Source: Pseudonocardiales bacterium (GTDB taxonomy: Bacteria; Actinomycetota; Actinomycetes; Mycobacteriales; Pseudonocardiaceae). From it: a stretch of DNA of 64,000 nt. This document shows, piece after piece, positions 9,370-17,899 of this stretch; the first letter of the stretch is position 1, and each line of letters begins with the position of its first letter. The stretch is taken from the NCBI GenBank assembly GCA_019243635.1, contig JAFAUB010000045.1:17405-81404 (forward strand), written 5' to 3'. A program made the position numbers and the translations under genes. The notes below the pieces were generated by a model, which saw only the letters and a program-made list of their open reading frames with translations, made no database searches and was not told where the DNA came from.

Positions 9370-10074
9370 GTGGCGGCGGTGGGCTCGTCAAGCGCGCGGG
9401 TGAAGGGTTACCGCACCCCCAGGCCGATGCGCGCGGTCCTGCTGGCGGTGGTTCTCAGCACCGCGGCGGGGCTGGTCTGGTTCAGCGCGCTGCATCAGAC
9501 CCAGGATGGCTGTCAAGCCACCTCCAGCGAGCGGCTCCCGGCCAACGGACTGGATACCGTGCCGCCGGCGCCACCCCAGCTCACGCGAGTCCGCGTGCTC
9601 AACGCGGGCGGCGTGCTCGGCGAGGCCGCCATCGTCGACGGCGCGCTGGCCCACCTGGGGTTCGCCGCCACCACCACGCCCGCGAACGATCCGCAGTACC
9701 CCGCCTTCGACCTGCACTGCTACGGGGAGATCCGCTTCGGCCCCGAGGGGCAGGCCGCTGCCCGGACGTTGAGCTTGGCGGTACCCTGCGCTGAACTCGT
9801 CCGCGACGGCCGCCCAGACACGGGGGTCGACCTGGCGCTGGGCACCAGGTTCGTCGCGCTGCGACCCAACGACGCGGCTCGCACGGCTCTGCTGGACCTG
9901 GCCGAACTCGGGCAGCCAGTGCCGGCTCAGTCCTCCCTCCGCAGCCTAGGCACCCAGGTGGGATCCCGGTCGATGCCCCAGCCCGGGCCCCAGGCCGTGA
10001 CAGCGCGGAGGGCACAGTCGGTGTCCGGGGTGAGCCGGGACCTCCTTCACCGGGCGCGTCAGGTGAGCTGCTGA
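9370..10074 (+). CDS. cei: Cell envelope integrity protein Cei (LytR C-terminal domain)
   Basis: This 234-residue single-pass envelope protein has a basic N-terminus, one membrane anchor (AVLLAVVLSTAAGLVWFSAL) and an extracytoplasmic LytR-C domain (about residues 65-200; begins TRVRVLNAGGVLGEAAIVDG). In mycobacteria the homologue affects envelope integrity and growth in the host. The GTG at 9370 follows a GGAAGGGCGGGG box and places the anchor close to the N-terminus. Three extracytoplasmic cysteines (in DGCQ, DLHCYG and VPCAEL) could form a disulfide. The gene ends 7 nt from the convergent suhB stop. Confidence 0.88.
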   Translation: MAAVGSSSARVKGYRTPRPMRAVLLAVVLSTAAGLVWFSALHQTQDGCQATSSERLPANGLDTVPPAPPQLTRVRVLNAGGVLGEAAIVDGALAHLGFAATTTPANDPQYPAFDLHCYGEIRFGPEGQAAARTLSLAVPCAELVRDGRPDTGVDLALGTRFVALRPNDAARTALLDLAELGQPVPAQSSLRSLGTQVGSRSMPQPGPQAVTARRAQSVSGVSRDLLHRARQVSC

Positions 10075-10081
10075 CACGCCG

Positions 10082-10885
10082 TCAGACCGCATCGGCGCCG
10101 CACTGCACCACCAGGTCCGCCAGCGCGTCAACGATCCCGGGTGCGGCTGCCAGCAAGAAGTCTGACCCGCAGTGGGGCAGCCGGATCACCGCACCGGCCT
10201 CGGCCGCGATCAGCGCACCGGCCGCCCAGTCCCAGCGGTGCAGGCCATGCTCGGCGAAACCGTCCAACCACCCGGACGCGACTGAGCACAGATCCAGCGC
10301 GGCCGACCCAGCGCGGCGCAGGTCGCGGATCCTCGGCAGCATGCCGGCTACCATGGCCGCCTGCCGAGCCCGTCGCTCGGATCGGTAGGAGAAGCCGGTG
10401 CCGATCAGCGACAGCTCCAACCGGGTAGCCCCGCTGACCCGCAGTGCGGCTCCGTCGCAGTCGGCCCCGCGGCCTCGGGCCGCGCTCCACAGCCGGCCGG
10501 CGGCGGGCTGCCCCACCGCGGCGGCCAGGGACTGCCCGTCCCGCTGGACCGCCACCGATACCGCGTACCAGGGCAGCCCGTAGAGGTAGTTCACCGTGCC
10601 GTCGATGGGGTCGACCACCCAGCACAGGCCTCCCGGCCGCGGGCCGGCTCCCCCCTCTTCCTCTCCCAGTACCGGCTCGTCCGGCCGCCACTGCGCGAGC
10701 AGCCGTCGAGCCAACCGCTCGGCCGCGGTGTCCGCGACGGTGACCACGTCGGTGGCGCTGGTCTTGGTCTCCACCTGCCCGGCGCCTGCGACCCGCATCC
10801 GCAGGACCAGCTCGCCGACCTGGTGGACTACCGCCACCGCGGTGGCCCGCAGCTGCTCGACGTCGTCCCTACGAACGCTCGGCAC
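10082..10885 (-). CDS. suhB: Inositol monophosphatase family protein
   Basis: This 267-residue Mg2+-dependent phosphatase hydrolyses inositol 1-phosphate or related sugar phosphates. In actinobacteria myo-inositol supplies phosphatidylinositol and mycothiol. Metal-binding motifs are complete: GEEEG near residue 73, WVVDPIDGTVNY near 88-99, and WDWAAGALIAAEAGA near 220. The length is typical. The position between cei and ppgK is the same as for mycobacterial suhB. Substrate preference cannot be read from sequence. Confidence 0.93.
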   Translation of the reverse strand: MPSVRRDDVEQLRATAVAVVHQVGELVLRMRVAGAGQVETKTSATDVVTVADTAAERLARRLLAQWRPDEPVLGEEEGGAGPRPGGLCWVVDPIDGTVNYLYGLPWYAVSVAVQRDGQSLAAAVGQPAAGRLWSAARGRGADCDGAALRVSGATRLELSLIGTGFSYRSERRARQAAMVAGMLPRIRDLRRAGSAALDLCSVASGWLDGFAEHGLHRWDWAAGALIAAEAGAVIRLPHCGSDFLLAAAPGIVDALADLVVQCGADAV

Positions 10886-10991
10886 CTAGACATCCGACCA
10901 CACCCTGGTGGCGAGATCCGGGCTAGGGTCAGGTCTGACCGGCGGCCTTGCGGCGGGCGATCACGAGAGGACCGATCAGGAGAGGACGCGG

Positions 10992-11744
10992 ATGGCCAGG
11001 GCACCCGGATTCGGTGTGGACATCGGCGGGTCCGGCATCAAAGGCTGCACTGTGGACCTGCGCGACGGGTCGTTAGCCGACGGGCGAGTCCGCCTACCCA
11101 CTCCCATGCCCGCCACGCCGGAAGCGGTAGCGGAGCTGGTCGCCGCCATCACCAGCACGTTCGGCTGGCACGGCCCGATGGGAGTCACGCTGCCCGGCGT
11201 CCTCAAACGCGGCATCGCGTGCACCGCGGCGCACCTGGACCCGGCGTGGAAGGGCCTGGCCGCCGACGAGCTGTTCTCGGAGTACTGCCGGGCGCCGGTC
11301 ATCGTGCTCAACGACGCCGACGCGGCCGGGCTGGCCGAGATGCGGTTCGGCGCGGGCCGGGACCATGACGGCGTGGTCCTGCTGCTCACGTTCGGCACCG
11401 GCATCGGAAGCGCGCTGTTCATCGACGGGAAACTGGTGCCCAACACCGAGCTGGGCCACCTGCAGGTCGACGGTGTCGACGCCGAGACCCGAGCAGCCGC
11501 GGCGGCCAGGGACAACGAAGCACTGCCATGGCCGGACTGGGCCGCCCGAGTATCCCGCTACCTGCAAGTTCTGGAAGGTCTGATCTGGCCGGACCTGATC
11601 ATCGCAGGCGGCGGAGTCAGCAAGAAGGCCGACAAATGGCTGCCCCTGCTGGAGTGCCGGACCACCGTGGTGGCGGCCGCGTTGCGCAACGACGCCGGAA
11701 TCGTCGGTGCTGCGGCAGCCGCCGCCCAGGGGCGCGTGCGATAA
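10992..11744 (+). CDS. ppgK: Polyphosphate glucokinase
   Basis: This ROK-family enzyme phosphorylates glucose to glucose 6-phosphate using inorganic polyphosphate or ATP. The 250-residue protein has the phosphate motif [12 protein letters not shown] at the start, a glucose-binding catalytic Asp in VLNDADAAG, the [12 protein letters not shown] phosphate-2 motif and the ELGHLQVDG segment of ROK proteins. The ATG at 10992 follows GAGAGGACGCGG. Its position before sigA is conserved. The frame is open 84 nt further upstream but without a convincing start. Confidence 0.95.
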   Translation: MARAPGFGVDIGGSGIKGCTVDLRDGSLADGRVRLPTPMPATPEAVAELVAAITSTFGWHGPMGVTLPGVLKRGIACTAAHLDPAWKGLAADELFSEYCRAPVIVLNDADAAGLAEMRFGAGRDHDGVVLLLTFGTGIGSALFIDGKLVPNTELGHLQVDGVDAETRAAAAARDNEALPWPDWAARVSRYLQVLEGLIWPDLIIAGGGVSKKADKWLPLLECRTTVVAAALRNDAGIVGAAAAAAQGRVR

Positions 11745-11783
11745 GCGCCGCGACGCTGCGCCCCTGGGCGCGAGCGGCGTCGT

Positions 11784-11806
11784 TACAATGCCTAGAGTCG
11801 TACACT
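11784..11806 (+). promoter_or_regulatory. Candidate sigA promoter -10 elements
   Basis: TACAAT at 11784-11789 and TACACT at 11801-11806 both match the actinobacterial housekeeping -10 pattern, and they lie 150-175 nt before the preferred sigA start. An in-frame ATG at 11788 overlaps the first hexamer, which argues that this ATG is not the translation start. No good -35 match was seen. Confidence 0.4.
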
Positions 11807-11958
11807 GGAACGTGGCACCGTCCCCGAGCACCCTGGATCGCACCGTCGGAATCCGGCAGGCCGCCGTGATTGTCGACGCTGGTTCCAGCGGCGGGCTCGT
11901 CGACGCCAGACCCGACTCCGCACCGCGCCCGAACACCGACTGTTCCGAAAGGCCGTCC

Positions 11959-13395
11959 GTGGCAGCCGCAGAACCCGCATCCCGTCGCGCCGCAGCCTCG
12001 AAGTCCGCAGCCTCGAAGTCTGTCAGCTCTGCCTCCGCCGCATCGCAGCCCGGGACCGAGAAGAAGTCCTCCTCCCACAACGGCGCCACCAGTGACCCCG
12101 ATCTGAGCGCTGTCGCTTCCGGCTCCACCACCGCAGAGGGCGCCGCCACGACGACCCGCAGGCGCAGCGCCCGCGGCGGCGTTGCGCGCACCCGGACGAA
12201 AGCCCCCGGCAACACCGCCAAGACGAGCACCAAAACCGCCACCGCAGCTAAGCCCGCAGCCGGCGTGGAGAGCGGCCTCGGAGTCGACCCCGGGGTCGAC
12301 ATCGAGAGTGGCCCAGCTGCCGAGGATCTCGCCGACGTCGAGGTCGAGGTCGAGGAGATCGCTGTGGACGCCGATGAGGCGGAGACGCCCAGCGGTCCCG
12401 GTGCGGAGGACTTCGTCTGGGACGAGGAGGAGTCCGAGGCGCTGCGGCGGGCCCGCAAGGACGCCGAGCTCACCGCCTCGGCCGACTCTGTCCGCGCGTA
12501 TCTCAAGCAGATCGGCAAGGTCGCCCTGCTCAACGCCGAGGAGGAGGTGGAGCTCGCCAAGCGCATCGAGGCCGGGCTCTATGCCGCCGAGCGGGTGCGC
12601 AGGACCGAGGACACGACCGACAAGCTCTCCCCGCAGCTGCGCCGAGATCTTCGCTGGATCGTCCGCGACGGCGAGCGCGCCAAGAACCACTTGCTGGAGG
12701 CCAACCTTCGCCTCGTCGTCTCGCTGGCCAAGCGCTACACCGGCCGCGGCATGGCGTTCCTGGACCTGATCCAGGAGGGCAACCTGGGTCTGATCCGCGC
12801 GGTGGAGAAGTTCGACTACACCAAGGGCTACAAGTTCTCCACCTACGCCACCTGGTGGATCCGGCAAGCCATCACCCGAGCGATGGCCGACCAGGCCCGC
12901 ACCATCCGGATCCCGGTGCACATGGTCGAAGTGATCAACAAGCTGGGTCGTATCCAGCGGGAGCTGCTCCAGGACCTGGGCCGCGAGCCCACCCCGGAGG
13001 AGCTGGCCAAGGAGATGGACATCTCCCCGGAGAAGGTGCTGGAGATCCAGCAGTACGCCCGGGAACCCATCTCGCTGGACCAGACCATCGGTGACGAGGG
13101 CGACTCCCAGCTCGGCGACTTCATCGAGGACTCCGAGGCCGTGGTCGCGGTGGATGCGGTCTCCTTCACCCTGCTGCAGGATCAGCTGCAGTCCGTGCTG
13201 GCCACGCTGTCCGATCGGGAAGCCGGTGTGGTGCGGCTACGGTTCGGGCTCACCGACGGTCAACCCCGCACGCTCGATGAGATCGGGCAGGTCTACGGGG
13301 TGACCCGGGAGCGCATCCGGCAGATCGAGTCCAAGACGATGTCCAAGCTGCGCCACCCGTCCCGCTCGCAAGTACTCAGGGACTACCTGGACTGA
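11959..13395 (+). CDS. sigA: Principal RNA polymerase sigma factor (HrdB/SigA)
   Basis: This is the housekeeping sigma-70 factor. The chosen GTG at 11959 (GAAAGG upstream) gives 478 residues. An Ala/Lys/Ser-rich, low-complexity N-terminus of about 150 residues replaces classical region 1.1, as in other actinobacteria. Region 1.2 begins [15 protein letters not shown]. Region 2 has [20 protein letters not shown] and the -10 recognition helix [20 protein letters not shown]. Region 3 and region 4.2 ([20 protein letters not shown], the -35 recognition helix) are complete. An in-frame ATG at 11788 would lengthen the protein, but it falls within a likely promoter. The gene ends 5 nt before the convergent bioD stop. 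Confidence 0.95.
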   Translation: MAAAEPASRRAAASKSAASKSVSSASAASQPGTEKKSSSHNGATSDPDLSAVASGSTTAEGAATTTRRRSARGGVARTRTKAPGNTAKTSTKTATAAKPAAGVESGLGVDPGVDIESGPAAEDLADVEVEVEEIAVDADEAETPSGPGAEDFVWDEEESEALRRARKDAELTASADSVRAYLKQIGKVALLNAEEEVELAKRIEAGLYAAERVRRTEDTTDKLSPQLRRDLRWIVRDGERAKNHLLEANLRLVVSLAKRYTGRGMAFLDLIQEGNLGLIRAVEKFDYTKGYKFSTYATWWIRQAITRAMADQARTIRIPVHMVEVINKLGRIQRELLQDLGREPTPEELAKEMDISPEKVLEIQQYAREPISLDQTIGDEGDSQLGDFIEDSEAVVAVDAVSFTLLQDQLQSVLATLSDREAGVVRLRFGLTDGQPRTLDEIGQVYGVTRERIRQIESKTMSKLRHPSRSQVLRDYLD

Positions 13396-13400
13396 GCAGA

Positions 13401-14111
13401 TCAGCGGGCCGGTCCACCGACCGCCAGCCCCAGCGCTTGCAGTCCCGGTTCGAGTCCCTGTCGGGCCACCGGCAGGAACTCCGCTGGAGTGAGCCGACCG
13501 GCGCCCTCTTGCAGAGCGCCGAGCAGCGGCAGGCCAGTCACGGCGGGCAGATCAGCGAGGTTGCACCGGGCGGCGAGGTCAGGTCTGGTGGGCCACGCAC
13601 CGATCACAATCCCGACACAGCCCAGGCAGCGGGTGCGCAGCACCTCGACGGTGAGCGCGGTGTGGTTGAGGGTGCCCAGCCCAGCGGCGGCCACCACGAG
13701 CACCGGAGCGACCACGGCGGCGGCGACATCGGCGAGTGTTCCCCCACTGTCGTCCAGGGGTACCAGTAGTCCCCCCGCCCCCTCGATCAGCACCAGGTCG
13801 TGCTCCTCGGCGAGTTCGCGGGCCGCCGCGGTGGCGGTTGCCGGCGTCACCGCGGGCAGGCCAGCGTGACGGGCCGCCGTCGCCGGCGCCAGCGGGTCCG
13901 GGTAGCGGACCAGTTCCCGGCAGGTGACTGAGGGGCCCACCAGACGTCGCACCCCGTCGACGTCACCTGGCTGGCCCGCCTCGACGCCGGTCTGCGCGGC
14001 CTTGAGCACCGCCACCCGACGACCGGCGGCGATGGCGAGCGCGGCGATGGCCGATGTCACCACCGTCTTGCCGACCCCGGTGCCCGTTCCGGTCACCACC
14101 AGCGCGGTCAT
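13401..14111 (-). CDS. bioD: Dethiobiotin synthetase
   Basis: BioD carboxylates 7,8-diaminopelargonic acid with ATP and CO2 to form the ureido ring of dethiobiotin. The 236-residue protein starts MTALVVTGTGTGVGKT, carrying the P-loop, and has the conserved Lys in LKAAQTG and the IEGAGGLLVPL motif. Its ATG overlaps the bioF stop as ATGA. Only bioF and bioD are present here; bioA and bioB must be elsewhere if biotin is made. Confidence 0.94.
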   Translation of the reverse strand: MTALVVTGTGTGVGKTVVTSAIAALAIAAGRRVAVLKAAQTGVEAGQPGDVDGVRRLVGPSVTCRELVRYPDPLAPATAARHAGLPAVTPATATAAARELAEEHDLVLIEGAGGLLVPLDDSGGTLADVAAAVVAPVLVVAAAGLGTLNHTALTVEVLRTRCLGCVGIVIGAWPTRPDLAARCNLADLPAVTGLPLLGALQEGAGRLTPAEFLPVARQGLEPGLQALGLAVGGPAR

Positions 14112-15325
14112 CTGACCACGCCGGCCAGGACCGTAGCGAGCACCTGCGCCACCCTCGCCAGGTCCGGGTCGGTCAGCGCGGCATGGGCGCTCAGCCGCAG
14201 CCTGCTGGTCCCGACGGGCACTGACGGTGGACGCAGGCAGCCCACCCGCACACCGTGGCGCAGGCACTCCGCAGCCGTATCGACCGCTCGCCGCGGCGTG
14301 CCGAGGATCACCGAGACCAGCGCGGAGCGCGGCCGCGGCGCACCGGCCGCAGCCGCGATGGCGACGGCGGCGGCGAGCACCCGGCCGGGCAGCGCCGGCT
14401 CGGCACGCAGCACCCGCAGCGCGGCCAACGCCCCGCCAACGGCCGGCGGCGCCAGGCCGGTATCGAAGACGAAGCTGCGCGCCGTGTTGACGAGGTGGTC
14501 GATCACCGCGGGAGAGCCCAGCACGGCGCCGCCCTGGCTGCCCAGCGACTTCGACAGCGAGACCGTGGCCACCACATCGGGCTCACCGGCCAGGCCGTAC
14601 TCCGCGAGCAGCCCCCGCCCGCCGGCCCCGCGCACCCCGAGACCGTGCGCCTCATCGACCAGCAGGACCGCCCCGTGCCGCCGGCACACCGCGTGCAGCT
14701 CAACGAGCGGCGCGAGCTCACCGCTCACGCTGACCACCGAATCGGTGAGGACCAACGCGCGCCGCTCCGACCGGGCAGTCAGCACGGCATCCACCGCCGA
14801 GACGTCCCCGTGCGGGATGACCGCGACTCGGGCCCGGGACAGCCGGCAAGCGTCCACCAGGGAGGCGTGGCTGGCGGCGTCGGACACCACCAGAGCGTCC
14901 CGACCGGACAGCGCCGTCACCGCACCGAGGTTGGCGGTGTAGCCCGAGGAGAACACCAGGGCCGCCGCCGCGCCACAGAACGCGGCAAGCTCCTCCTCCA
15001 GCCGGGAGTGCAGCTCGATGGAGCCGGTGACCAGGCGAGATCCCGTCGACCCAGTACCCCAGGTGCGCGCCGCATGCACCGCGCCTTGCACGACCCTGGG
15101 GTCCCTTGCCAGAGCCAGGTAGTCGTTGGACGCCAGGTCGATCACCGGCTCAACCGGAGGCCTCGGCCGCAGTACCCGCCGCAACCCGGCGGTCCGGCGA
15201 ACGGCCGCCGCACCATCCAACCAGTCCAGGGCCCCAGTCGTCTGAGGAAGCACCGTCACGATAAGCGAGCCTACGACGGAGCCGGCCAGCGCCCTACCGA
15301 TCAGGCTGGCCACCCGACCCGGCAC
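14108..15325 (-). CDS. bioF: 8-amino-7-oxononanoate synthase
   Basis: This PLP enzyme condenses pimeloyl-ACP (or -CoA) with L-alanine in biotin synthesis. It belongs to the alpha-oxoamine synthase family: DLASNDYLALA near the N-terminus, the VDEAHGLGVRG aspartate-histidine motif, and the PLP lysine in SLSKSLGSQGG. The start is uncertain: GTG at 15325 is preceded by a GGAG box, while GTG at 15259 or 15253 would give about 381-383 residues, closer to the family mean. It lies upstream of, and overlaps, bioD. The region before it is a decayed gene, so its promoter may have been rebuilt there. Confidence 0.9.
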   Translation of the reverse strand: MPGRVASLIGRALAGSVVGSLIVTVLPQTTGALDWLDGAAAVRRTAGLRRVLRPRPPVEPVIDLASNDYLALARDPRVVQGAVHAARTWGTGSTGSRLVTGSIELHSRLEEELAAFCGAAAALVFSSGYTANLGAVTALSGRDALVVSDAASHASLVDACRLSRARVAVIPHGDVSAVDAVLTARSERRALVLTDSVVSVSGELAPLVELHAVCRRHGAVLLVDEAHGLGVRGAGGRGLLAEYGLAGEPDVVATVSLSKSLGSQGGAVLGSPAVIDHLVNTARSFVFDTGLAPPAVGGALAALRVLRAEPALPGRVLAAAVAIAAAAGAPRPRSALVSVILGTPRRAVDTAAECLRHGVRVGCLRPPSVPVGTSRLRLSAHAALTDPDLARVAQVLATVLAGVVR

Positions 15326-15340
15326 CGGATGAGCTCCGTC

Positions 15341-16724
15341 CTACGCCTGTGGCGGCCAGGCCGCCGGGCAGATAGTCGTCGGGCACCTGCACAAAGCGGG
15401 CGGCTTCGGGGTCGAGGAGCAGCAGCCGGGCAGTGCGGATGTCCAGGAACAGGCCGGTACCTGTACCCGGCCTGCCGCGACGGCGCCGCGCACCGCGGAG
15501 TGCCTACCGATCACCTCGACCTGACAGGCCACGTTGACCATCGAGAGCTGGTCGATCTCGTTGCGTCCATCCTCGGCAGCGGCGACACCCACCGGGTGGC
15601 CGTCGCGCAGCGCGTGCAGGCTCGGCAGGCCCCAGCGCAGCCACCGGCCCAGCGAACCGTGGGAGGTCGCGCCGTCGAGCAGCCCGTGCATCGCTGCACA
15701 GCCGGAATGTCCACATACCAGGATCGACGGCACTGCGAGGTAGCTCACCGCATACTCCAGCGACGCGGCAACCGACGAGTCCATCTCGTCAGCTCACCCT
15801 GCCTGCGAGCACAGTGCAGGCCAGCGAGCTTGACCAGGCGCAGGCCGATCACCACCAGCAACCCGGCGAGCACGGCCAGCGGGACCAGCTCGATCAGCTC
15901 GATCAGCAGTACCGTGAACACGATCACCCAGACACCGTGCGCGATGGCCGACGCCCTGGTCCGCGCCAGCCGCGACGTTGGCTGAACTCCGGACGATCAC
16001 GCCGGTCACCGGCAGGCCACCGAGCATTCCGGACACGGTGTTCGCGGCTCCCTGGCCGACCAGTTCCCGATCGAAGTCAGTGGTCCCGCCTGCGCTCAGC
16101 TTGTCCACCGCCACCGCCGACAACAGGCTCTCCACACTGGCGATCAGCGCCACAGTGAGCACGCCGGTGAGCACGCCGCCCCAGCTGCCACCGGGTACCT
16201 CCGGCAGGCTCAACGAGTCGACCAACGAACCGGGCAGGGCTACCCTCTCGACTTCGAGCTCGAGCATCGTGGCGAACGCCGTAGCGCCGACCACAGCCAC
16301 CAGCGGTGCCGGGATGTGCAGCAGCGGACGGGGCAGCCGCGGCCAGACCAACAGCACAGCAACCACCACGAAGCAGCCGAGATCCGCCGAGCAAACCGGC
16401 CACGATTCCGCCGACGGCTGCGGCGATGAGCCCGGCCATCACCGGTGCGCCCGAGGCGACCGCGATCCCCAGCGACAGTGGTACGGCGATCAGCAACACC
16501 ACCAAGGAAGCGGGTAGGTCGTGCCGCAGTGCGGCCCACGCGCGTCGGTGCGCGGCGGGCAGCGCGACAGCAGTGACGATTAGGGGGTCGCATGCGACGG
16601 CCTCCGGGTCGGCGATTGTGCGAGCGCTGGGCAACGGTCCACCAGCTGCACAGTGCATCGCCGCGCTGCGATACCCCACGATCGACGGGCCGTCCGGGGC
16701 GGCGGACATCATCGGCCCTGACAA
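15341..16724 (-). pseudogene. Decayed SulP transporter-carbonic anhydrase fusion
   Basis: Fragments of one gene can be followed in order across at least three reading frames. The SulP N-terminus lies at about 16600-16370 (LRHDLPASLVVLLIAVPLSL and following). A later SulP segment at about 16369-15980 contains HIPAPLVAVVGATAFATML and GGLPVTGVIVRSSANVAAGA. Another frame resumes with the membrane segment VWVIVFTVLLIELIELVPLA at about 15945-15750. Next comes a carbonic-anhydrase part with YLAVPSILVCGHSGCAAMHG at about 15740, and the terminal piece LFLDIRTARLLLLDPEAARF in yet another frame. About 120 residues are missing between the first two SulP pieces. Intact relatives import bicarbonate and interconvert it with CO2. 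This copy cannot make that protein unless the frameshifts are sequencing errors. Confidence 0.85.
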
Positions 16725-16770
16725 CCCCTGATTTCGCAGCGTACCCGCGCTTGACGTCGTAGTGTCATAG

Positions 16771-16789
16771 TAAGGTTAGGCTGAGCTAC
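16771..16789. promoter_or_regulatory. IdeR/DtxR iron-box-like sequence
   Basis: TAAGGTTAGGCTGAGCTAC matches the 19-bp consensus for the iron repressors IdeR/DtxR (TWAGGTWAGSCTWACCTWA) at 16 of 19 positions. The left half is perfect and the right half is degraded. It lies between the decayed SulP-carbonic anhydrase gene and the RamR-like regulator, so it may have controlled either one. Binding is a prediction only. Confidence 0.35.
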
Positions 16790-16866
16790 ACTGGCGGACT
16801 CGCTTCTCACCCACCGCTCACGGCAGCGGATGTATACACAGAGTAACAATGGTGACGGAACGTACT

Positions 16867-16879
16867 CGGTGTAACACCG
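16867..16879. promoter_or_regulatory. Perfect 6+1+6 palindrome, possible operator
   Basis: CGGTGTAACACCG is a perfect inverted repeat with a one-base centre, located 170 nt before the RamR-like gene. It is too short for a terminator and could be an operator. Confidence 0.25.
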
Positions 16880-17048
16880 TGAGCCACAGTAGCGATGACA
16901 AGCTGTGCAGGACCCCCTAGGGGCTCCTGCCGGGCGGTCCCTCTGGGGCCACCCGTAAGGGGGCAGCAGGGCGCGTTCGACCGTCTGGGAAGGATGTGGA
17001 CCGCACATTCTTCCCGGGCACCTGGGGAGGGGACAGCCCAATGGCAAC

Positions 17049-17852
17049 ATGGTGGCGACCATGCACGTTCCGCGACCGAGTCGATCTCGTTCGCGTCTCA
17101 TGATCTCACGACACCGAGGACCGCGAAATCTTGCGGCGAGCGCCGTTGCCGCAGGTGATGAGTACACCGGTATTCCCGGTCCTCCTACAACCCAGTCCTC
17201 GGCGGCGGTCTGCTGTCCAGCTCAGGGCCCGAGTCCGGGTCCGAACCCGATCCGGGTACTCCTGGTTATCGACATGAGTCTGCTTCGTGGCGCACTTGCC
17301 GCCCTGCTGTCCGGCGAGGGCGACATCGAGGTGGTGGCCGGGATGGCGACGGGTGACCGCGTGGTCCCTACCGCGGTCCGGCACCAACCCGATATCGCTG
17401 TGCTGGACGTCGAGCAAGGTGGGTTGGACGTGCTCACGACCGCGCAGGCACTGCACGAGCGGCTGCCCGAATGTCGGGTGGTCGTGCTTGCCACGGCGCA
17501 ACGACCGGGCTTGGTCCGCCGGGCACTGGATGTTCCGGTGGCCGGAGCGGTGGATAAGGACGCGCAGCCCCGGCGGCTGCTGGCCACTATCCGCCAGGTC
17601 GCCAAGGGGAAGCGGACCATCGACCCCGCCCTCGCGGTTGCCGCGATCGGTGTAGCGGGCAGCCCGCTGACACCCCGGGAACTCACGGTGCTCGACCTCG
17701 CCTCAGGCGGGGCGTCGCCGACCGAGATCGCCCAACGACTCTTTCTCAGCCGCGGGACGGTATGCAACTATCTTTCGCGCGTCATGACCAAGTTGGAGGC
17801 CCGGACCCGGATCGATGCCATTCGCATCGCGGCCGAGGCGGGCTGGATCTGA
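17049..17852 (+). CDS. RamR/AmfR-like LuxR-family response regulator
   Basis: This regulator has a receiver domain (from IRVLLVIDMSLLRGALAALL, with the candidate phospho-acceptor Asp in IAVLDVE and a Lys in GAVDKDA) and a LuxR-type helix-turn-helix at the C-terminus (LTPRELTVLDLASGGASPTE, then RLFLSRGTVCNYLSRVMTKL). Its overall plan matches the regulators of SapB-type lanthipeptide operons. It converges on the ABC-exporter end of the lan operon, 47 nt away. The start is unclear: ATG at 17049, 17058 or about 17100 all leave an unusual N-terminal extension of 55-75 residues before the receiver, and no good ribosome binding site decides between them. No cognate kinase is nearby. Confidence 0.85.
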   Translation: MVATMHVPRPSRSRSRLMISRHRGPRNLAASAVAAGDEYTGIPGPPTTQSSAAVCCPAQGPSPGPNPIRVLLVIDMSLLRGALAALLSGEGDIEVVAGMATGDRVVPTAVRHQPDIAVLDVEQGGLDVLTTAQALHERLPECRVVVLATAQRPGLVRRALDVPVAGAVDKDAQPRRLLATIRQVAKGKRTIDPALAVAAIGVAGSPLTPRELTVLDLASGGASPTEIAQRLFLSRGTVCNYLSRVMTKLEARTRIDAIRIAAEAGWI

Positions 17853-17899
17853 CAGTCCCGGATCTGACAGTCCCGGTGCCGACGGGCCGGCGGCAACAG

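Larger units (their letters stand above)
16725..17048. other. Intergenic region upstream of the RamR-like gene
   Basis: These 324 nt hold no convincing gene. They contain an IdeR/DtxR-box-like sequence, a TACACT hexamer (16787-16792), a TTGACG hexamer (16751-16756) and a 13-nt palindrome. A G/C-rich stretch with CCCCCTAGGGG at about 16913-16924 follows. One long minus-strand frame crosses it but has no recognisable protein features. Confidence 0.4.

Noticed and set aside
11788..11958. ATG at 11788 as the sigA start
   Set aside because: It overlaps a TACAAT -10 element; the GTG at 11959 gives the usual Ala-rich beginning.
16709..17167. Minus-strand frame of 152 codons opposite the RamR-like gene start
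   Set aside because: It spans the intergenic promoter region and overlaps coding sequence on the other strand, with no known motif.
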